From Dolomitihabitans soli (GTDB lineage Bacteria; Actinomycetota; Actinomycetes; Streptosporangiales; Streptosporangiaceae), in the NCBI RefSeq assembly GCF_022213955.1, contig NZ_JAKNTW010000010.1:310001-374000 (forward strand): a stretch of 64,000 bases of DNA, in the 5' to 3' direction. The notes beneath the pieces were generated by a model. That model was not told the DNA's origin and ran no database searches. It saw nothing but the letters and a program-made list of their open reading frames with translations. Within the stretch, counting starts at the first letter, position 1; each line of letters opens with the position of its first letter. Positions 25,293 to 34,521 of the stretch are shown here, piece after piece. A program made the translations under genes and the position numbers.

Positions 25293-26411
25293 GTGCGCCC
25301 TCGAATCCGTCCGCCCGACCTGATCGTCGCCCTCGTCGTGGGCGTGGTGCAGCTGGGCGTGGGCCGGGGCGCCTACCACGGGCAGCCGGATCGGCTGCCC
25401 ACCGACCTGGTGGGCTACCTGCTGCTACTGGCCGGGCCGATCATGTTGGCCGCGCGGCGGCGGTGGCCGGTGGCCACCCTGATGGCCTCGGTAGTCGTCA
25501 CCATCGTCTACATCATGGCGGGTTACGCCTACGGGCCGCCGTTCCTCGCCCCGATCATCCTGCTCTACACAGCGGTGACGACCGGTCACCGGCGGGCGGC
25601 CTGGCTGACCGCCGGCGGGTTCTTCGCCTTCATCCTGGCCTACACGACCTGGGTGGCTCCGGTGCCCACGGCCGGCCTGTGGCACGACTTCTCGGTCGCC
25701 GCGGTGATCCTGGTCGTGCTCACCGTGTCGGAGATCGTCAGGGCTCAGCGCGAGCGGAAGGCGGAGCGCCGGCGGGTGGCCGAGGAGGAGGGGCGGCGGC
25801 AGGCCAGCGAGGAGCGGCTGACCATGGCGCAGGAGTTGCACGACGTGCTGGCGCACAACATCTCGCTGATCCACGTGCAGGCGTCCACCGCGCTGCACCT
25901 GATCGACGACCAGCCCGAGCAGGCCAGGACCGCGCTGGCGACGATCAAGGTGGCCAGCAAGGACGTGCTCGGCGAGATGCGCTCGGTGCTCAACGTGCTG
26001 CGGGACGGCGCCCCGCGCTCCCCCACCGCCGGCCTCGACCGGCTGGAGGAGCTCATCGAGCGCACCGGCCTGCCGGTCACCCGGAAGACGAACGGCGAGA
26101 TCAGGCCGCTGCCCCCGAGCGTCGAGCGGGCCGTCTACCGGATCATCCAGGAGAGCCTCACCAACGTCACGCGGCACGCCCCCGGCGCCGCCGTCACCGT
26201 CACGCTGACCTACGGCCCCGGCACGCTCGTCATCCAGGTCACCGACGAGGGCTCCGCCGCACCGGGATCGCTGACCGACGCCGGCAGCGGCAACGGCATT
26301 CCCGGCATGCGGGAGCGCGCGTCCGCACTGGGGGGCACGCTCAGCGCCGGGCCCTACCACCACGGGTTCCGGGTCGAGGCCCGGCTGCCCATCCCCGAGG
26401 AGAAGACATGA
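25293..26411 (+). CDS. NarL-type sensor histidine kinase
   Basis: A ~372-residue membrane sensor with four hydrophobic segments in residues 8-150, a HisKA_3 dimerisation/phospho-acceptor helix (MAQELHDVLAHNISLIHVQ), and a HATPase domain ending in GSGNGIPGMRERASALGG. It phosphorylates the response regulator whose start overlaps its stop by 4 nt. The start is uncertain: GTG 25293 gives a natural N-terminus RPRIRPPDLIVAL, but ATG 25242 is also open and neither has a strong ribosome site. Confidence 0.9.
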   Translation: MRPRIRPPDLIVALVVGVVQLGVGRGAYHGQPDRLPTDLVGYLLLLAGPIMLAARRRWPVATLMASVVVTIVYIMAGYAYGPPFLAPIILLYTAVTTGHRRAAWLTAGGFFAFILAYTTWVAPVPTAGLWHDFSVAAVILVVLTVSEIVRAQRERKAERRRVAEEEGRRQASEERLTMAQELHDVLAHNISLIHVQASTALHLIDDQPEQARTALATIKVASKDVLGEMRSVLNVLRDGAPRSPTAGLDRLEELIERTGLPVTRKTNGEIRPLPPSVERAVYRIIQESLTNVTRHAPGAAVTVTLTYGPGTLVIQVTDEGSAAPGSLTDAGSGNGIPGMRERASALGGTLSAGPYHHGFRVEARLPIPEEKT

Positions 26412-27070
26412 TCAAGCTGGTCCTCGCCGACGACCAGGCGCTGGTCAGGGGCGGGTTCCGTGCGCTGCTCTCCGCCCAGCCCGGGATGTCCGTGGTGGCG
26501 GAGGCCGCCGACGGCGCGCAGGCCGTACAGCTGGCCCGGGAGCACCGGCCCGACGTGGTGCTGATGGACATCCGGATGCCCGGCACCGACGGGCTCACCG
26601 CCACCAGAGAGATCGGCGCCGATCCCGCGCTCACCGAAGTCAAGATCATCATCCTGACCACCTTCGAGCTCGACGAGTACGTCTTCGAGGCGGTGCGCGG
26701 GGGCGCGAGCGGCTTCCTGGTCAAGGACACCGAGCCCGCCGAGCTGATCCAGGCGGTCCGGGTGGTCGCCGCCGGGGAGGCGCTGCTGTCGCCGAGCGTG
26801 ACCCGCCGCCTGATCGCCGAGTTCGCCTCCCGGGCCAAGGAACCGCTGGCCGCGGGACAGCTCGACCGGCTCACCGAACGCGAACGCGAGGTCCTCACCC
26901 TCGTCGGCGCCGGCATGACCAACGAGGAGATCGCCCAGCGGCTCTTCATGTCGCCCGCCACCGCCAAGACCCATGTCAGCCGCACCATGATGAAGCTGCA
27001 CGCCCGCGACCGCGCCCAGCTCGTCGTGATCGCCTACGAGTCCGGCCTGGTCAAACCGGGCTGGACCTGA
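26408..27070 (+). CDS. NarL/FixJ family response regulator
   Basis: This 220-residue regulator has a receiver domain (LVLADDQALVRGGFR, phospho-acceptor Asp in VLMDIRMPG at ~54, Lys in LVKDT) and a C-terminal LuxR helix-turn-helix (LTEREREVLTLVGAGMTNEEIAQ, TAKTHVSRTMMKL). It is translationally coupled to the sensor (ATGA overlap) and probably controls genes elsewhere; target genes are not evident. Confidence 0.94.
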   Translation: MIKLVLADDQALVRGGFRALLSAQPGMSVVAEAADGAQAVQLAREHRPDVVLMDIRMPGTDGLTATREIGADPALTEVKIIILTTFELDEYVFEAVRGGASGFLVKDTEPAELIQAVRVVAAGEALLSPSVTRRLIAEFASRAKEPLAAGQLDRLTEREREVLTLVGAGMTNEEIAQRLFMSPATAKTHVSRTMMKLHARDRAQLVVIAYESGLVKPGWT

Positions 27071-27153
27071 GGCTAGGGAAATGTAACTGGCCGCGTCCGA
27101 CTTGCCACGTTACGTTGCCTTGGTAAGTTCGTCGGCCGAAGGTTGAGGACCGG

Positions 27154-27354
27154 ATGAGATCGATCGCGCGATTCTGCGGCAACTGCTCGTGTGGTTGTCC
27201 CGAGCTGTTCGTCGACGCCACAGCCGCCGCGGACCGCCAGGTGGTGATCACCGACGACTTCGGCCAGCGGGTCGAGATGAGCCTCGACCAGTTCGGCTCG
27301 ATCGTCGAAGCGGCCAAGGCCGGAACGCTCGACCAGCTGGCACTCGCGCGCTGA
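27154..27354 (+). CDS. Small cysteine-rich protein next to a metal transporter
   Basis: 66 residues with a CGNCSCGC cluster at residues 8-15, resembling a thiol metal-binding or Fe-S site, followed by a short acidic alpha/beta region (VVITDDFGQRVEMSLDQF). The stop is 2 bp before the GTG of the TauE/SafE-cupredoxin gene, so the two are co-expressed. A metal-chaperone or sensor role is an inference from the cysteines and context. I do not recognise a named family. Confidence 0.7.
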   Translation: MRSIARFCGNCSCGCPELFVDATAAADRQVVITDDFGQRVEMSLDQFGSIVEAAKAGTLDQLALAR

Positions 27355-27356
27355 GG

Positions 27357-28253
27357 GTGGAGCCGACGGCGCTGTTCGCCGCCGGGCTCGCCGGCGGACT
27401 GATCGCGGGCAGCACATCGTGCACGGCGATGCAGGGCGGGCTGTTGCTCGGGCTCGGCGGCCGGGGCCGCACCGCCGTACTCGTCGCCGTCTTCGTCGGC
27501 GGCAGGTTCGCCGCGCACGTGGCGGCCGGCGCCCTGCTCGGCCTGCTGGGCTCCGCCGTACGGCTGGGCCCGACCGCACGGGCCGTGCTCCTCGTGCTCG
27601 CCGGCCTCCTGGTCATCGTGTTCGGCACGGGCCTGCTCCGGCGCGGGCGGCGCTGCGCGCCGGAGGGCGACGAACCGGCGCCCGGCCTGGCACGGGCGGC
27701 GTTCCTCGGCGCGCTGACGATCCTGGTGCCCTGCGGCGTCACGATCGGCACCGAGATCATCGCGGTGTCGACGGGTTCCGTGCTCGGCGGCGTGGCCGTG
27801 ATGGCCGGCTTCGTCACCGGGTCCTCCCCCGCGCTGGCCCTGCTCGGCCTGGTGGTCCGCCGGGTCGCGACGGGCCGCCTGGCGCTGATCGGCGGGATCG
27901 TCGCCCTGGTGGCCGGGCTGTTCACGGTGGCGTCGGGGCTGCGCCTGGGCGGCTGGCTGCCCGAGGCCGGCGGCGCGGCGGCGGCCACCGCCGTGGTCCG
28001 CGGCGGCACCCAGACGGTCACCGTCTGGGCGACGGACCGCGGATACCGCCCCGGCGGCGTCACGGCCAGGTCGGGGGTGCCCACCGAGATCGTCTTCCGC
28101 GCCCAGGAGACGGCCGGCTGTACCCGCACGGTCACGATCAACGGCCGTGACCTACCGCTTCCCGGCACCGTCCGGCTGCCTCCGCAACGGCCGGGCACGC
28201 TTCGTTACGCCTGCTCCATGGGGATGTTCGTCGGCTTCGTCAAGTTCACCTAG
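27357..28253 (+). CDS. TauE/SafE-like metal exporter with C-terminal cupredoxin-type domain
   Basis: This 298-residue protein has about six membrane segments of the TauE/SafE/DsbD-like type, including GSTSCTAMQGGLLLG near the N-terminus and LTILVPCGVTIGTEI; both Cys-Pro/Cys-Thr motifs lie in membrane helices as in heavy-metal transporters. After residue ~215 a periplasmic domain has GCTRTVTI, PQRPGTLRYACSMGM, the Cys/Met copper-ligand pattern of cupredoxin-like domains. Start GTG 27357 follows the upstream stop by 2 bp. Copper export or supply is likely; direction is not known from sequence. Confidence 0.8.
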   Translation: MEPTALFAAGLAGGLIAGSTSCTAMQGGLLLGLGGRGRTAVLVAVFVGGRFAAHVAAGALLGLLGSAVRLGPTARAVLLVLAGLLVIVFGTGLLRRGRRCAPEGDEPAPGLARAAFLGALTILVPCGVTIGTEIIAVSTGSVLGGVAVMAGFVTGSSPALALLGLVVRRVATGRLALIGGIVALVAGLFTVASGLRLGGWLPEAGGAAAATAVVRGGTQTVTVWATDRGYRPGGVTARSGVPTEIVFRAQETAGCTRTVTINGRDLPLPGTVRLPPQRPGTLRYACSMGMFVGFVKFT

Positions 28254-28340
28254 ACGACGGTCATCGGAGATTACCCTCCGCTATCGTACGCTTACGTGTC
28301 ACCCTGAGGTGCGTCGCGTACGCGTGGCCTGGAGGGGCGC

Positions 28341-29747
28341 ATGAGGTGGTGGCAGGAGGACGTGGAGACGACCGTCGCTGGTCCGGCGGTCCCGCCGCCG
28401 CGCGGCGGCGAGGCGGGCGAGACCGAGCTGCTGTCCGCCGCCCAGGAGGGTGACGCTGACGCCGCCCACCGGCTCGGCCGGCTGCACGCCCAGCTCGGCG
28501 ACCGCCAGGGCGCCCGCCACTGGTGGGAGCGGGCCGCCGCCGCGGGCAACGTCGACAGCGCCTACAACCTCGGCGTCTGGCACGAGCGGCACGGCAGCCT
28601 CGACGACGCCCTGACCTGGTACGAAACGGCGGCGAACCAGGGTGACACGGAGGCGGCCGTCAACCTCGCGACCCTGCTGGTGGAGCAGCACGGCGACACG
28701 GCGGGCGGGCGGCACTGGTTCGAGCGGGCCGCCCGCGGCGGTTCCCGGGAGGCGGCCAGGCGGCTGGCGCTCATCTGCGAGGAGGCCGGCGAGGCCCAGC
28801 CGGCCAGGGAGTGGCACCAGCGGGCCGCGGCAGGCGGCGACCTGGCCTCGGCCCACGACCTCGGCTTCCTCGCCTACACCTCCGGCCAGGAGAACGAGAC
28901 GGTGCGCTGGTGGGAGCTCGCCGCCCGCGGCGGCCACCCCGGCGCCGCCTACCATCTGGGCCTGTTCCTACAGGCCAACCGCGACCCCGAAGGCGCCGAG
29001 GCGTTCTTCAGGCTCGCCGCGAAAAGCGAGCACCCGGCCGCCGCCTCACAGCTCGGCGGCATCGCACTCGCCCGCCGCGACCTCCGTACGGCCCGCGCCT
29101 GGTTCGAGCGGGCGGCGGACGCGGGCCGGATCCACGACCAGCGGATGGCGGGCTTCGTCTGCGTCGAGCTGAACGACCCCGTGGCCGCCGGGCACTGGTT
29201 CGGCCGGGCGGCGGCGAGCGGTGACCCGGAGGCGGCGTTCAACTTCGGCATGCTGCTGATCGCCGAGGAGGGCGACCTGAGCGGCGGGCAGCAGTGGTTC
29301 CTGCGCGCGGCCCAGGGCGGTCACCACCGGGCCGCGCTCGAACTCGGCGCGCTGCTGTCGATCACCGGCCGCGCCGAGGAGGGCGAGCGATGGCTGGCCG
29401 AGCCGCCACCGCCCACGTTCGACCGGACGGCGGAGCCCGAGCTGGTGGCCCGGGCCGAGCTGGCCGCCTCGGCGACGGGCCGCAGGGACGGCTCCTCGCT
29501 GGACGCGCGGCACCTGGTCGAGATCCTGGGCACCTGGGACATGGTCACCCGCCCGCTGCGTGACCAGTCCGCCGCGGCGGGCTGGCTGGCCGAGCTGAGC
29601 GGGATGCCGGCCACCGCGGTCGAGCACATGGGCTCGGTCCGCTCCACCCTGCTGCGCCCCGGCAACGCCCCCTGGCCGACCCCCACCGAGATCGAACACG
29701 TCCTGGCCACCGCCCGAGAACTCCGCACCCACCTCGAACCCCGCTGA
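28341..29747 (+). CDS. SEL1/TPR-repeat protein
   Basis: 468 residues made of about ten 34-36-residue SEL1-like repeats. Each has the pattern A-x-x-LG-x-(5)-GD/GN-x-(3)-A-x-x-W-(2-3)-AA-x-x-G, for example SAYNLGVWHERHGSLDDAL and AAFNFGMLLIAEEGD. The final ~100 residues are a non-repeat domain with LVEILGTWDMVTRPL. No signal peptide or membrane helix. Such solenoids mediate protein-protein contacts. GGAGGGGCGC directly precedes ATG 28341. Confidence 0.85.
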   Translation: MRWWQEDVETTVAGPAVPPPRGGEAGETELLSAAQEGDADAAHRLGRLHAQLGDRQGARHWWERAAAAGNVDSAYNLGVWHERHGSLDDALTWYETAANQGDTEAAVNLATLLVEQHGDTAGGRHWFERAARGGSREAARRLALICEEAGEAQPAREWHQRAAAGGDLASAHDLGFLAYTSGQENETVRWWELAARGGHPGAAYHLGLFLQANRDPEGAEAFFRLAAKSEHPAAASQLGGIALARRDLRTARAWFERAADAGRIHDQRMAGFVCVELNDPVAAGHWFGRAAASGDPEAAFNFGMLLIAEEGDLSGGQQWFLRAAQGGHHRAALELGALLSITGRAEEGERWLAEPPPPTFDRTAEPELVARAELAASATGRRDGSSLDARHLVEILGTWDMVTRPLRDQSAAAGWLAELSGMPATAVEHMGSVRSTLLRPGNAPWPTPTEIEHVLATARELRTHLEPR

Positions 29748-29771
29748 CACACGCCTGAACCGTGAGATCGG

Positions 29772-30281
29772 CTACCCGGCGACGTCCTGGTGATACACCA
29801 GTTCGTACCGATGGCCGCCCTTGATGAGCACGGACACCTCGACCGGGCGCATGTCGTCGGAGTAGATCACGCGGAACTGACGGAAGACGGGGACACCCTC
29901 CGGCAGTCCCAGCCCTTCCGCTTCCTCCGTCGTGGGCGGCCGAACGGACACGCGGTCGGTGAACTGGCGCTGTGGATGGCCGAGATCGGCCAGAACCTGT
30001 GGCACGCCCCCTCGAATGCGGCCTCGCCCGGCCAACGGTGTGCCCGCGGCGATGCTGCTCGGATAGTACGACCAGGACAATTCCACCGGATCGCCGTCAT
30101 GCACCAGCAGACGATGCCGCAGCACGGCACCCCGCTCATCACGCAGCGCCGCCGCCACATCGGCCGGGGGCTCCACCTCGGCCACCAACCGACTTCGTGC
30201 TGGCCCGGCTGCTCGAAGAAGAGCAGACCGCGGACCTGTCTGAGATCTTCGCTCAATCCAGCGAGCCGTCCAGACGATCAC
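29772..30281 (-). pseudogene. GntR-family regulator remnant (UTRA domain only)
   Basis: The 169-residue frame contains a clear UTRA effector domain (VLRHRLLVHDGDPVELSWSYYP, YSDDMRPVEVSVLIKGG), normally the C-terminal half of HutC-type GntR regulators. No winged helix-turn-helix precedes it; the neighbouring reductase gene ends only 36 bp upstream of the frame start. The 5' half of the gene is therefore deleted. A free effector-binding domain is conceivable, but a truncated pseudogene is the simpler reading. Confidence 0.7.
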
Positions 30282-30317
30282 ACACCGCGGCTGATCGTTA
30301 CCGGAGACGGCTCATTG

Positions 30318-31367
30318 TCAGGTTGCCGGCGCGTCCTCGATGATCCACTGGATCCCATGCGGGACAAGAAAGTCGAGGAAGGCGGTCGGGTGGTAGGCCT
30401 GGGCGGGTGCGAGTACTCCCGGCTTTGCAGGGTCGGCGATGAGACGGCGGGCGCTTTCGACGGCGATCACCGCGGTCGTGCCGTAGGTGTCAGGGCCCTG
30501 GACGATGCCGCGGGCGAGACGGCCGTCGGTACTGGTGACGTCGAGCACGTAGGTGAAGTGCTGGGTGCGGCGGCTGTCCTCATCGGGTCCTTCAGGCAGG
30601 CTTTCGATGATCTCCGGGGTGAGCGGGGTGTTCAGCCGGTCGCCCAACGCCGCCTCGGTCAGGCCCTCGACATGCCGGACGCGGATGTGACGGGGAATGG
30701 TCACCACCTCCGACACAGGGAAGGCCATCACCGGGGTCGCCTCCGACTGTCCGGGCAGCCTGATCGCGGTGTGGCGGGCGGGCATGCCGGGGTGCCAGTC
30801 GCCGTCGTCGTAGGCCATGCCTCCCGCCTTGATGGCGTCGATCGTTTCGACCAACGAGCGCAGCGAGCCGCGCGACATGCCGCCCCCGACGACCACGTGG
30901 GTGGTGATGATCTCTTCGACCGGTTCAAGGCGGTCGGCCAGGATGTGGGCCATGAGGTCTACCGGGACGCAGCCGTCGTTGGCGGCGGGTACGACGGTGA
31001 CCCCGGCGTTCTCCGCCTCCGTGGTGAAGGTGTCGAAGATCTTCTTGACGTAGAGCTGCTCGCCTGAGGTGTCGACGTAGTGACAGCCGGCGGCGATCGC
31101 GGCGCGGACCACGGCCTCACCTGACGAGGTGAATGGTCCGGCGCAGTTGATGACGCCGTCGCAGCCGCGGAACGCGCTCACAAGCGCCTCATGGTCGCTG
31201 GTGTCGGCCACGCGTCGTTCCGCGTCGGGGAGGCCGACCGCCGAGGCGGCCTCCTCCAGGCGCGCGAGATTGCGTCCGGCCAAGACCGTGTCGATGTCGC
31301 GTCGTGCCAGTTCGGTGAGCACGAGCTTTCCCTGGTATCCACTCGCGCCATATACGGCGATCTTCAT
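30318..31367 (-). CDS. Saccharopine dehydrogenase-like NAD(P)-binding reductase
   Basis: This 349-residue soluble oxidoreductase begins with an N-terminal Rossmann motif GASGYQGKL, then LAGRNLARLEEAA, CDGVINCAGPF and CHYVDTSGEQ, as in saccharopine-dehydrogenase-NADP-binding/trans-acting enoyl reductase-like proteins. The substrate is unknown. It is divergent from an AraC regulator across 141 bp, so that regulator probably controls it. The truncated GntR gene follows. Confidence 0.85.
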   Translation of the reverse strand: MKIAVYGASGYQGKLVLTELARRDIDTVLAGRNLARLEEAASAVGLPDAERRVADTSDHEALVSAFRGCDGVINCAGPFTSSGEAVVRAAIAAGCHYVDTSGEQLYVKKIFDTFTTEAENAGVTVVPAANDGCVPVDLMAHILADRLEPVEEIITTHVVVGGGMSRGSLRSLVETIDAIKAGGMAYDDGDWHPGMPARHTAIRLPGQSEATPVMAFPVSEVVTIPRHIRVRHVEGLTEAALGDRLNTPLTPEIIESLPEGPDEDSRRTQHFTYVLDVTSTDGRLARGIVQGPDTYGTTAVIAVESARRLIADPAKPGVLAPAQAYHPTAFLDFLVPHGIQWIIEDAPAT

Positions 31368-31508
31368 GTCATCTCCTCACGATGGGAGCTGCGCGGTTGC
31401 TCAGCCCACCAGCACAGTAAGGCGCCGACACAAGACGGTTGAATGCGTGATCCGCTCTAGAGTTTGCGTCATCGTCTTCGCCAGGGTCGTCTTGGTTATG
31501 CTGGCTGC

Positions 31509-32435
31509 GTGGATGTTCTGTCTGATGTGGTGAGTGCGGCGCGTACCGGTCGACCCCACTCGGGCCGGGTGACCAGGTCCGCTCCCTTCGCCCAGCGGTT
31601 TCCGCCGGTGCCGTCCGCCGGGTTCCACATCGTTCTCCAGGGAACGTGCTGGCTTCTCCCGTCGCAGGGTGAGCCGATCGCGCTCGGGCCGGGCGATGTG
31701 GCGTTCCTGCCGCGCGGATCCGCACACGGTCTGGCCGACGAACCGTCCACCCCGGTAAGCGAGCCGCCCACAACGCTCACCGGAGTCCATGATGGCCGCA
31801 ACGACGAGACCTCAGCCGACCGGCCGCCGACGGTGGTCATGCTCTGCGGCGCCTACCTCCTGGATGGATCCGGGCCGCATCCGCTCCTGAACGACCTGCC
31901 CGAGGTCATCCACCTACCGACGCGGGTAGGGCACCACAGGGAACTCCGCGCCGCGGTCGAACTCCTCGGCGTGGAACTGGACAGCGACGCCCGCCCAGGC
32001 TCCGACACCATCCTGCTCACCCTGCTGGATCTTCTCCTGCTCTACATCCTGCGCGCGTGGTTCGAAGAACAGCGCGTCTTCGGCCACTCCGCCACCGGCT
32101 GGGCCGCGGCCCTGCACGACCCCGCCGTCGCCGCCGCCCTCCGCGCCATCCACGGAGACCCCGGCCGGCAATGGACCGTCGAGGAGTTGGGCGCGCAGGC
32201 ACGCCTGTCCCGCGCCGCCTTCGCCCGGCGGTTCACCCATCTGGTCGGCCAGCCACCGCTCACCTACCTGACATGGTGGCGGATGACCACCGCCGCCCGG
32301 CTCCTGCGCACCTCCGACGCCCCCGTCAACACGATCGCCCAGCAGGTCGGCTACAGCTCGCAGTACACCTTCACCCATGCCTTCAAACGCCAGTACGGGT
32401 CACCGCCCGGCAGTTACCGGCACCACGTCGGCTGA
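31509..32435 (+). CDS. AraC family regulator with cupin sensor domain (copy 1)
   Basis: 308 residues. The N-terminal cupin (FHIVLQGTCWLLPSQGEPIALGPGD, then FLPRGSAHGLAD) is the AraC-binding-2/cupin_6 type, and two helix-turn-helix motifs end the protein (WTVEELGAQARLSRAAFARRF; TIAQQVGYSSQYTFTHAFKRQYG). It is a close paralogue of the AraC gene at 48272-49276. GTG 31509 is chosen because the paralogue starts at the same VDVLSDV/MDVLSDV residues. It is divergent from the saccharopine-dehydrogenase-like reductase, its probable target. Confidence 0.9.
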   Translation: MDVLSDVVSAARTGRPHSGRVTRSAPFAQRFPPVPSAGFHIVLQGTCWLLPSQGEPIALGPGDVAFLPRGSAHGLADEPSTPVSEPPTTLTGVHDGRNDETSADRPPTVVMLCGAYLLDGSGPHPLLNDLPEVIHLPTRVGHHRELRAAVELLGVELDSDARPGSDTILLTLLDLLLLYILRAWFEEQRVFGHSATGWAAALHDPAVAAALRAIHGDPGRQWTVEELGAQARLSRAAFARRFTHLVGQPPLTYLTWWRMTTAARLLRTSDAPVNTIAQQVGYSSQYTFTHAFKRQYGSPPGSYRHHVG

Positions 32436-32460
32436 AGCACAACACCCGCGTAGGGATCGC

Positions 32461-32525
32461 GCGGCGCTGGGCATCGGGTTCGTGCCCTTCAGCCCGCTCG
32501 GCAAGGGGTTCTTGACCGGATCGGC
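32461..32525 (+). pseudogene. Aldo/keto reductase fragment
   Basis: A ~20-codon stretch translates to ALGIGFVPFSPLGKGFLTG, a signature segment of the aldo/keto reductase family (the LGI-x-F-x-PFSPLGKGFLTG region). Nothing before or after is homologous, and it abuts a Tn3-transposase fragment on the right. It is the last trace of an oxidoreductase gene that probably followed the AraC regulator. Confidence 0.7.
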
Positions 32526-32702
32526 AATGCCTCGCCGGTCGGCCGGGGTGAGCAGGCTCGCCCACTGCGGTTCGGTCAGCACGTCCTGGAGCATGAGGGT
32601 GTTGACGAACACTAGCGCTGCCTGCAGGATCCGCAGGCACAGCGCGGTCATCTCCACCTCTTCGCGCCGGTTGGTGGAGATCTCCCCGCCGCGGCCGTAG
32701 GG
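32526..32702 (-). mobile_element. Tn3-family transposase C-terminal fragment
   Basis: About 59 residues read GPYGRGGEISTNRREEVEMT then LCLRILQAALVFVNTLML and LLTPADRRG, highly characteristic of the C-terminal end of Tn3-family TnpA. Neither the rest of the transposase nor an intact terminal inverted repeat is visible. It joins directly to the aldo/keto-reductase fragment, so it marks a recombination or deletion endpoint. Confidence 0.8.
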
Positions 32703-32730
32703 CCCTGGTAGTCGGGTTACCGTCGTCCTC

Positions 32731-33075
32731 GTGGCCACCTCCCAGACCCCGCCCCCGATGGCAGGCCCCAAAGCGACCGGGCCAAGGCCGAACTGCTCAA
32801 CCAGCTCGCCGAACACGCCTACGGCCAAATCGGCTACCAGGACAGGACCGCGGGCTGAGTGGGTCGATCGGACTCCCGGCGAGCGGCTGGCCGATGCGCG
32901 GTTGCTGATGCTCCAGGCGATCTACCAAGAGCTGCGCCACGGCCACGACCAGGCGGCCGCGCAGACGGTGGCGCTGGCCGACCACTCGACGGCGTTGAAC
33001 GAGCACGCAAGCGCCCTGGACAGCGCGAGTCACCGGATGGCCGGCCACGCCGACGCGCTCGACCGCTTCCGCTAA
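32731..33075 (+). pseudogene. Decayed coiled-coil-like small gene
   Basis: The frame encodes a helical, His/Ala-rich stretch (LLMLQAIYQELRHGHDQAAA, DHSTALNEHASALDSASHRM) that stops at TAA 33073, after which the same frame continues in the same style (HAEALVTEFAASNAEILALA) to about 33190. In another frame upstream, AELLNQLAEHAYGQIGYQDR looks like its true N-terminal part. An internal stop and a frameshift suggest a decayed plasmid- or transposon-borne gene. No function assigned. Confidence 0.45.
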
Positions 33076-33390
33076 CGCGGCGCCGATCTCCGGGCTGCCG
33101 CCCACGCCGAGGCACTCGTGACCGAGTTCGCCGCCTCGAACGCCGAGATCCTCGCCCTGGCCGACGAACTGGCCTCGGGCACCACTGACCGGGTGACTCC
33201 CGCCAGAGATCACGACGGGACCGCCGTCGATCATCATCCCGCACAGCGTCACAGATGTGACACCAAACCCGGTTCGCCGTTCCACTCCTACTGGCAGGCC
33301 AGGTCGGCCATGACACGTGAACCCCGGACGGCTGAGGCCCTTGGCGTTACGGTTTCCCAGGAATGCCTGCAGGACACCTTGGAGCTTGGA

Positions 33391-34497
33391 TCAGGTCAGG
33401 GGGTCGTTGAGCCAGGGCAGGCCGTGTGCGACGGCGACGGGTTCGTTGGTGAGGTGGCCGGCGTGGGTGTTGAGGCCGAGGGCCAGGGACGGGTCGGCGC
33501 GCATCGCCTCTCGCCAGCCGAGGCCGGCCAGTTTGACGGCGTAGGGCAGGGTCGCGTTGGTCAGCGCGTACGTCGAGGTGTTGGCGACCGAGCCCGGCAT
33601 GTTGGCCACGCAGTAGAAGACCGAGCCGTGCACGGGGAAGGTGGGGTCGTCGTGCGTGGTCGGCCGCGAGTCCTCGAAGCAGCCGCCCTGGTCGATGGCG
33701 ATGTCGACCAGCACGGAACCCGGCTTCATCCGGGAGACGAGGTCGCCGCTGATCAAGGTGGGGGCCTTCGCCCCGGGGATCAGCACCGCGCCGATGACCA
33801 GGTCGGCCCCGAGGACCTGCTGCTCGATGGCGTACGCGGTCGAGACCACGGTCTTCAGGCGGCCCTGGTAGATCGCGTCGATCTGGCGGAGCCGGTCGAT
33901 GTTGACGTCGAGGATCGTCACGTCGGCGCCCATGCCGACCGCGATCTGCGCGGCGTTGAGGCCGGAGACGCCGCCGCCGATCACCACGATCTTCGCGGGG
34001 GCGACGCCGGGAACGCCGCCGGGCAGCACGCCCCTGCCGCCGTTGGAGCGCATCATGGTGTACGCGCCCACCTGCGGCGCGAGGCGGCCCGCGACCTCCG
34101 ACATCGGGGCGAGCAGCGGCAGCGATCCGCCGACCTGGACCGTCTCGTAGGCGATGCCGGTGACCTTGGCCGCGAGCAGCGCGTCGGTGCACGGCCGGGA
34201 GGCGGCGAGGTGCAGGTAGGTGAAGAGGACCTGCCCCTCGCGCATCCGGTGGTACTCCTCGGCGATCGGCTCCTTGACCTTGAGGATCAGCTCGGCGGCC
34301 CCCCAGACGTCGTCCGCGGTGTCCAGGATCTTCGCGCCGGCGAAGAGATAATCCTCGTCGGGGAGGTGCGAGCCGAGCCCTGCCCCGCGTTGCACGTAGA
34401 CGTCGTGCCCGTGCCGGACGAGTTCGTGCACGCCCGCCGGTGTGGCCGCCACGCGGTACTCATGGTTCTTGACCTCGGCAGGCACGCCGATCTTCAT
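33391..34497 (-). CDS. ald: Alanine dehydrogenase
   Basis: This 368-residue NAD-dependent enzyme interconverts L-alanine and pyruvate plus ammonia. Family marks are [22 protein letters not shown] with the substrate Arg, VKEPI (Lys), FTYLHLAAS (His) and the Rossmann [20 protein letters not shown] near residue 170, with the catalytic Asp in [10 protein letters not shown]. The length is standard. It lies 24 bp after an aminotransferase gene; if that enzyme uses pyruvate as acceptor, alanine dehydrogenase would regenerate it. Confidence 0.96.
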   Translation of the reverse strand: MKIGVPAEVKNHEYRVAATPAGVHELVRHGHDVYVQRGAGLGSHLPDEDYLFAGAKILDTADDVWGAAELILKVKEPIAEEYHRMREGQVLFTYLHLAASRPCTDALLAAKVTGIAYETVQVGGSLPLLAPMSEVAGRLAPQVGAYTMMRSNGGRGVLPGGVPGVAPAKIVVIGGGVSGLNAAQIAVGMGADVTILDVNIDRLRQIDAIYQGRLKTVVSTAYAIEQQVLGADLVIGAVLIPGAKAPTLISGDLVSRMKPGSVLVDIAIDQGGCFEDSRPTTHDDPTFPVHGSVFYCVANMPGSVANTSTYALTNATLPYAVKLAGLGWREAMRADPSLALGLNTHAGHLTNEPVAVAHGLPWLNDPLT

Positions 34498-34521
34498 GAC
34501 ATTCCCTTTCTGAGCCGGAAG

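Larger units (their letters stand above)
32436..33390. other. Gene-poor recombination scar region
   Basis: Between the AraC stop and the alanine dehydrogenase end there is no intact gene. It holds the aldo/keto-reductase fragment, the Tn3 fragment and the decayed coiled-coil gene. The last ~150 bp (33240-33390) show nothing I can assign. Confidence 0.6.
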
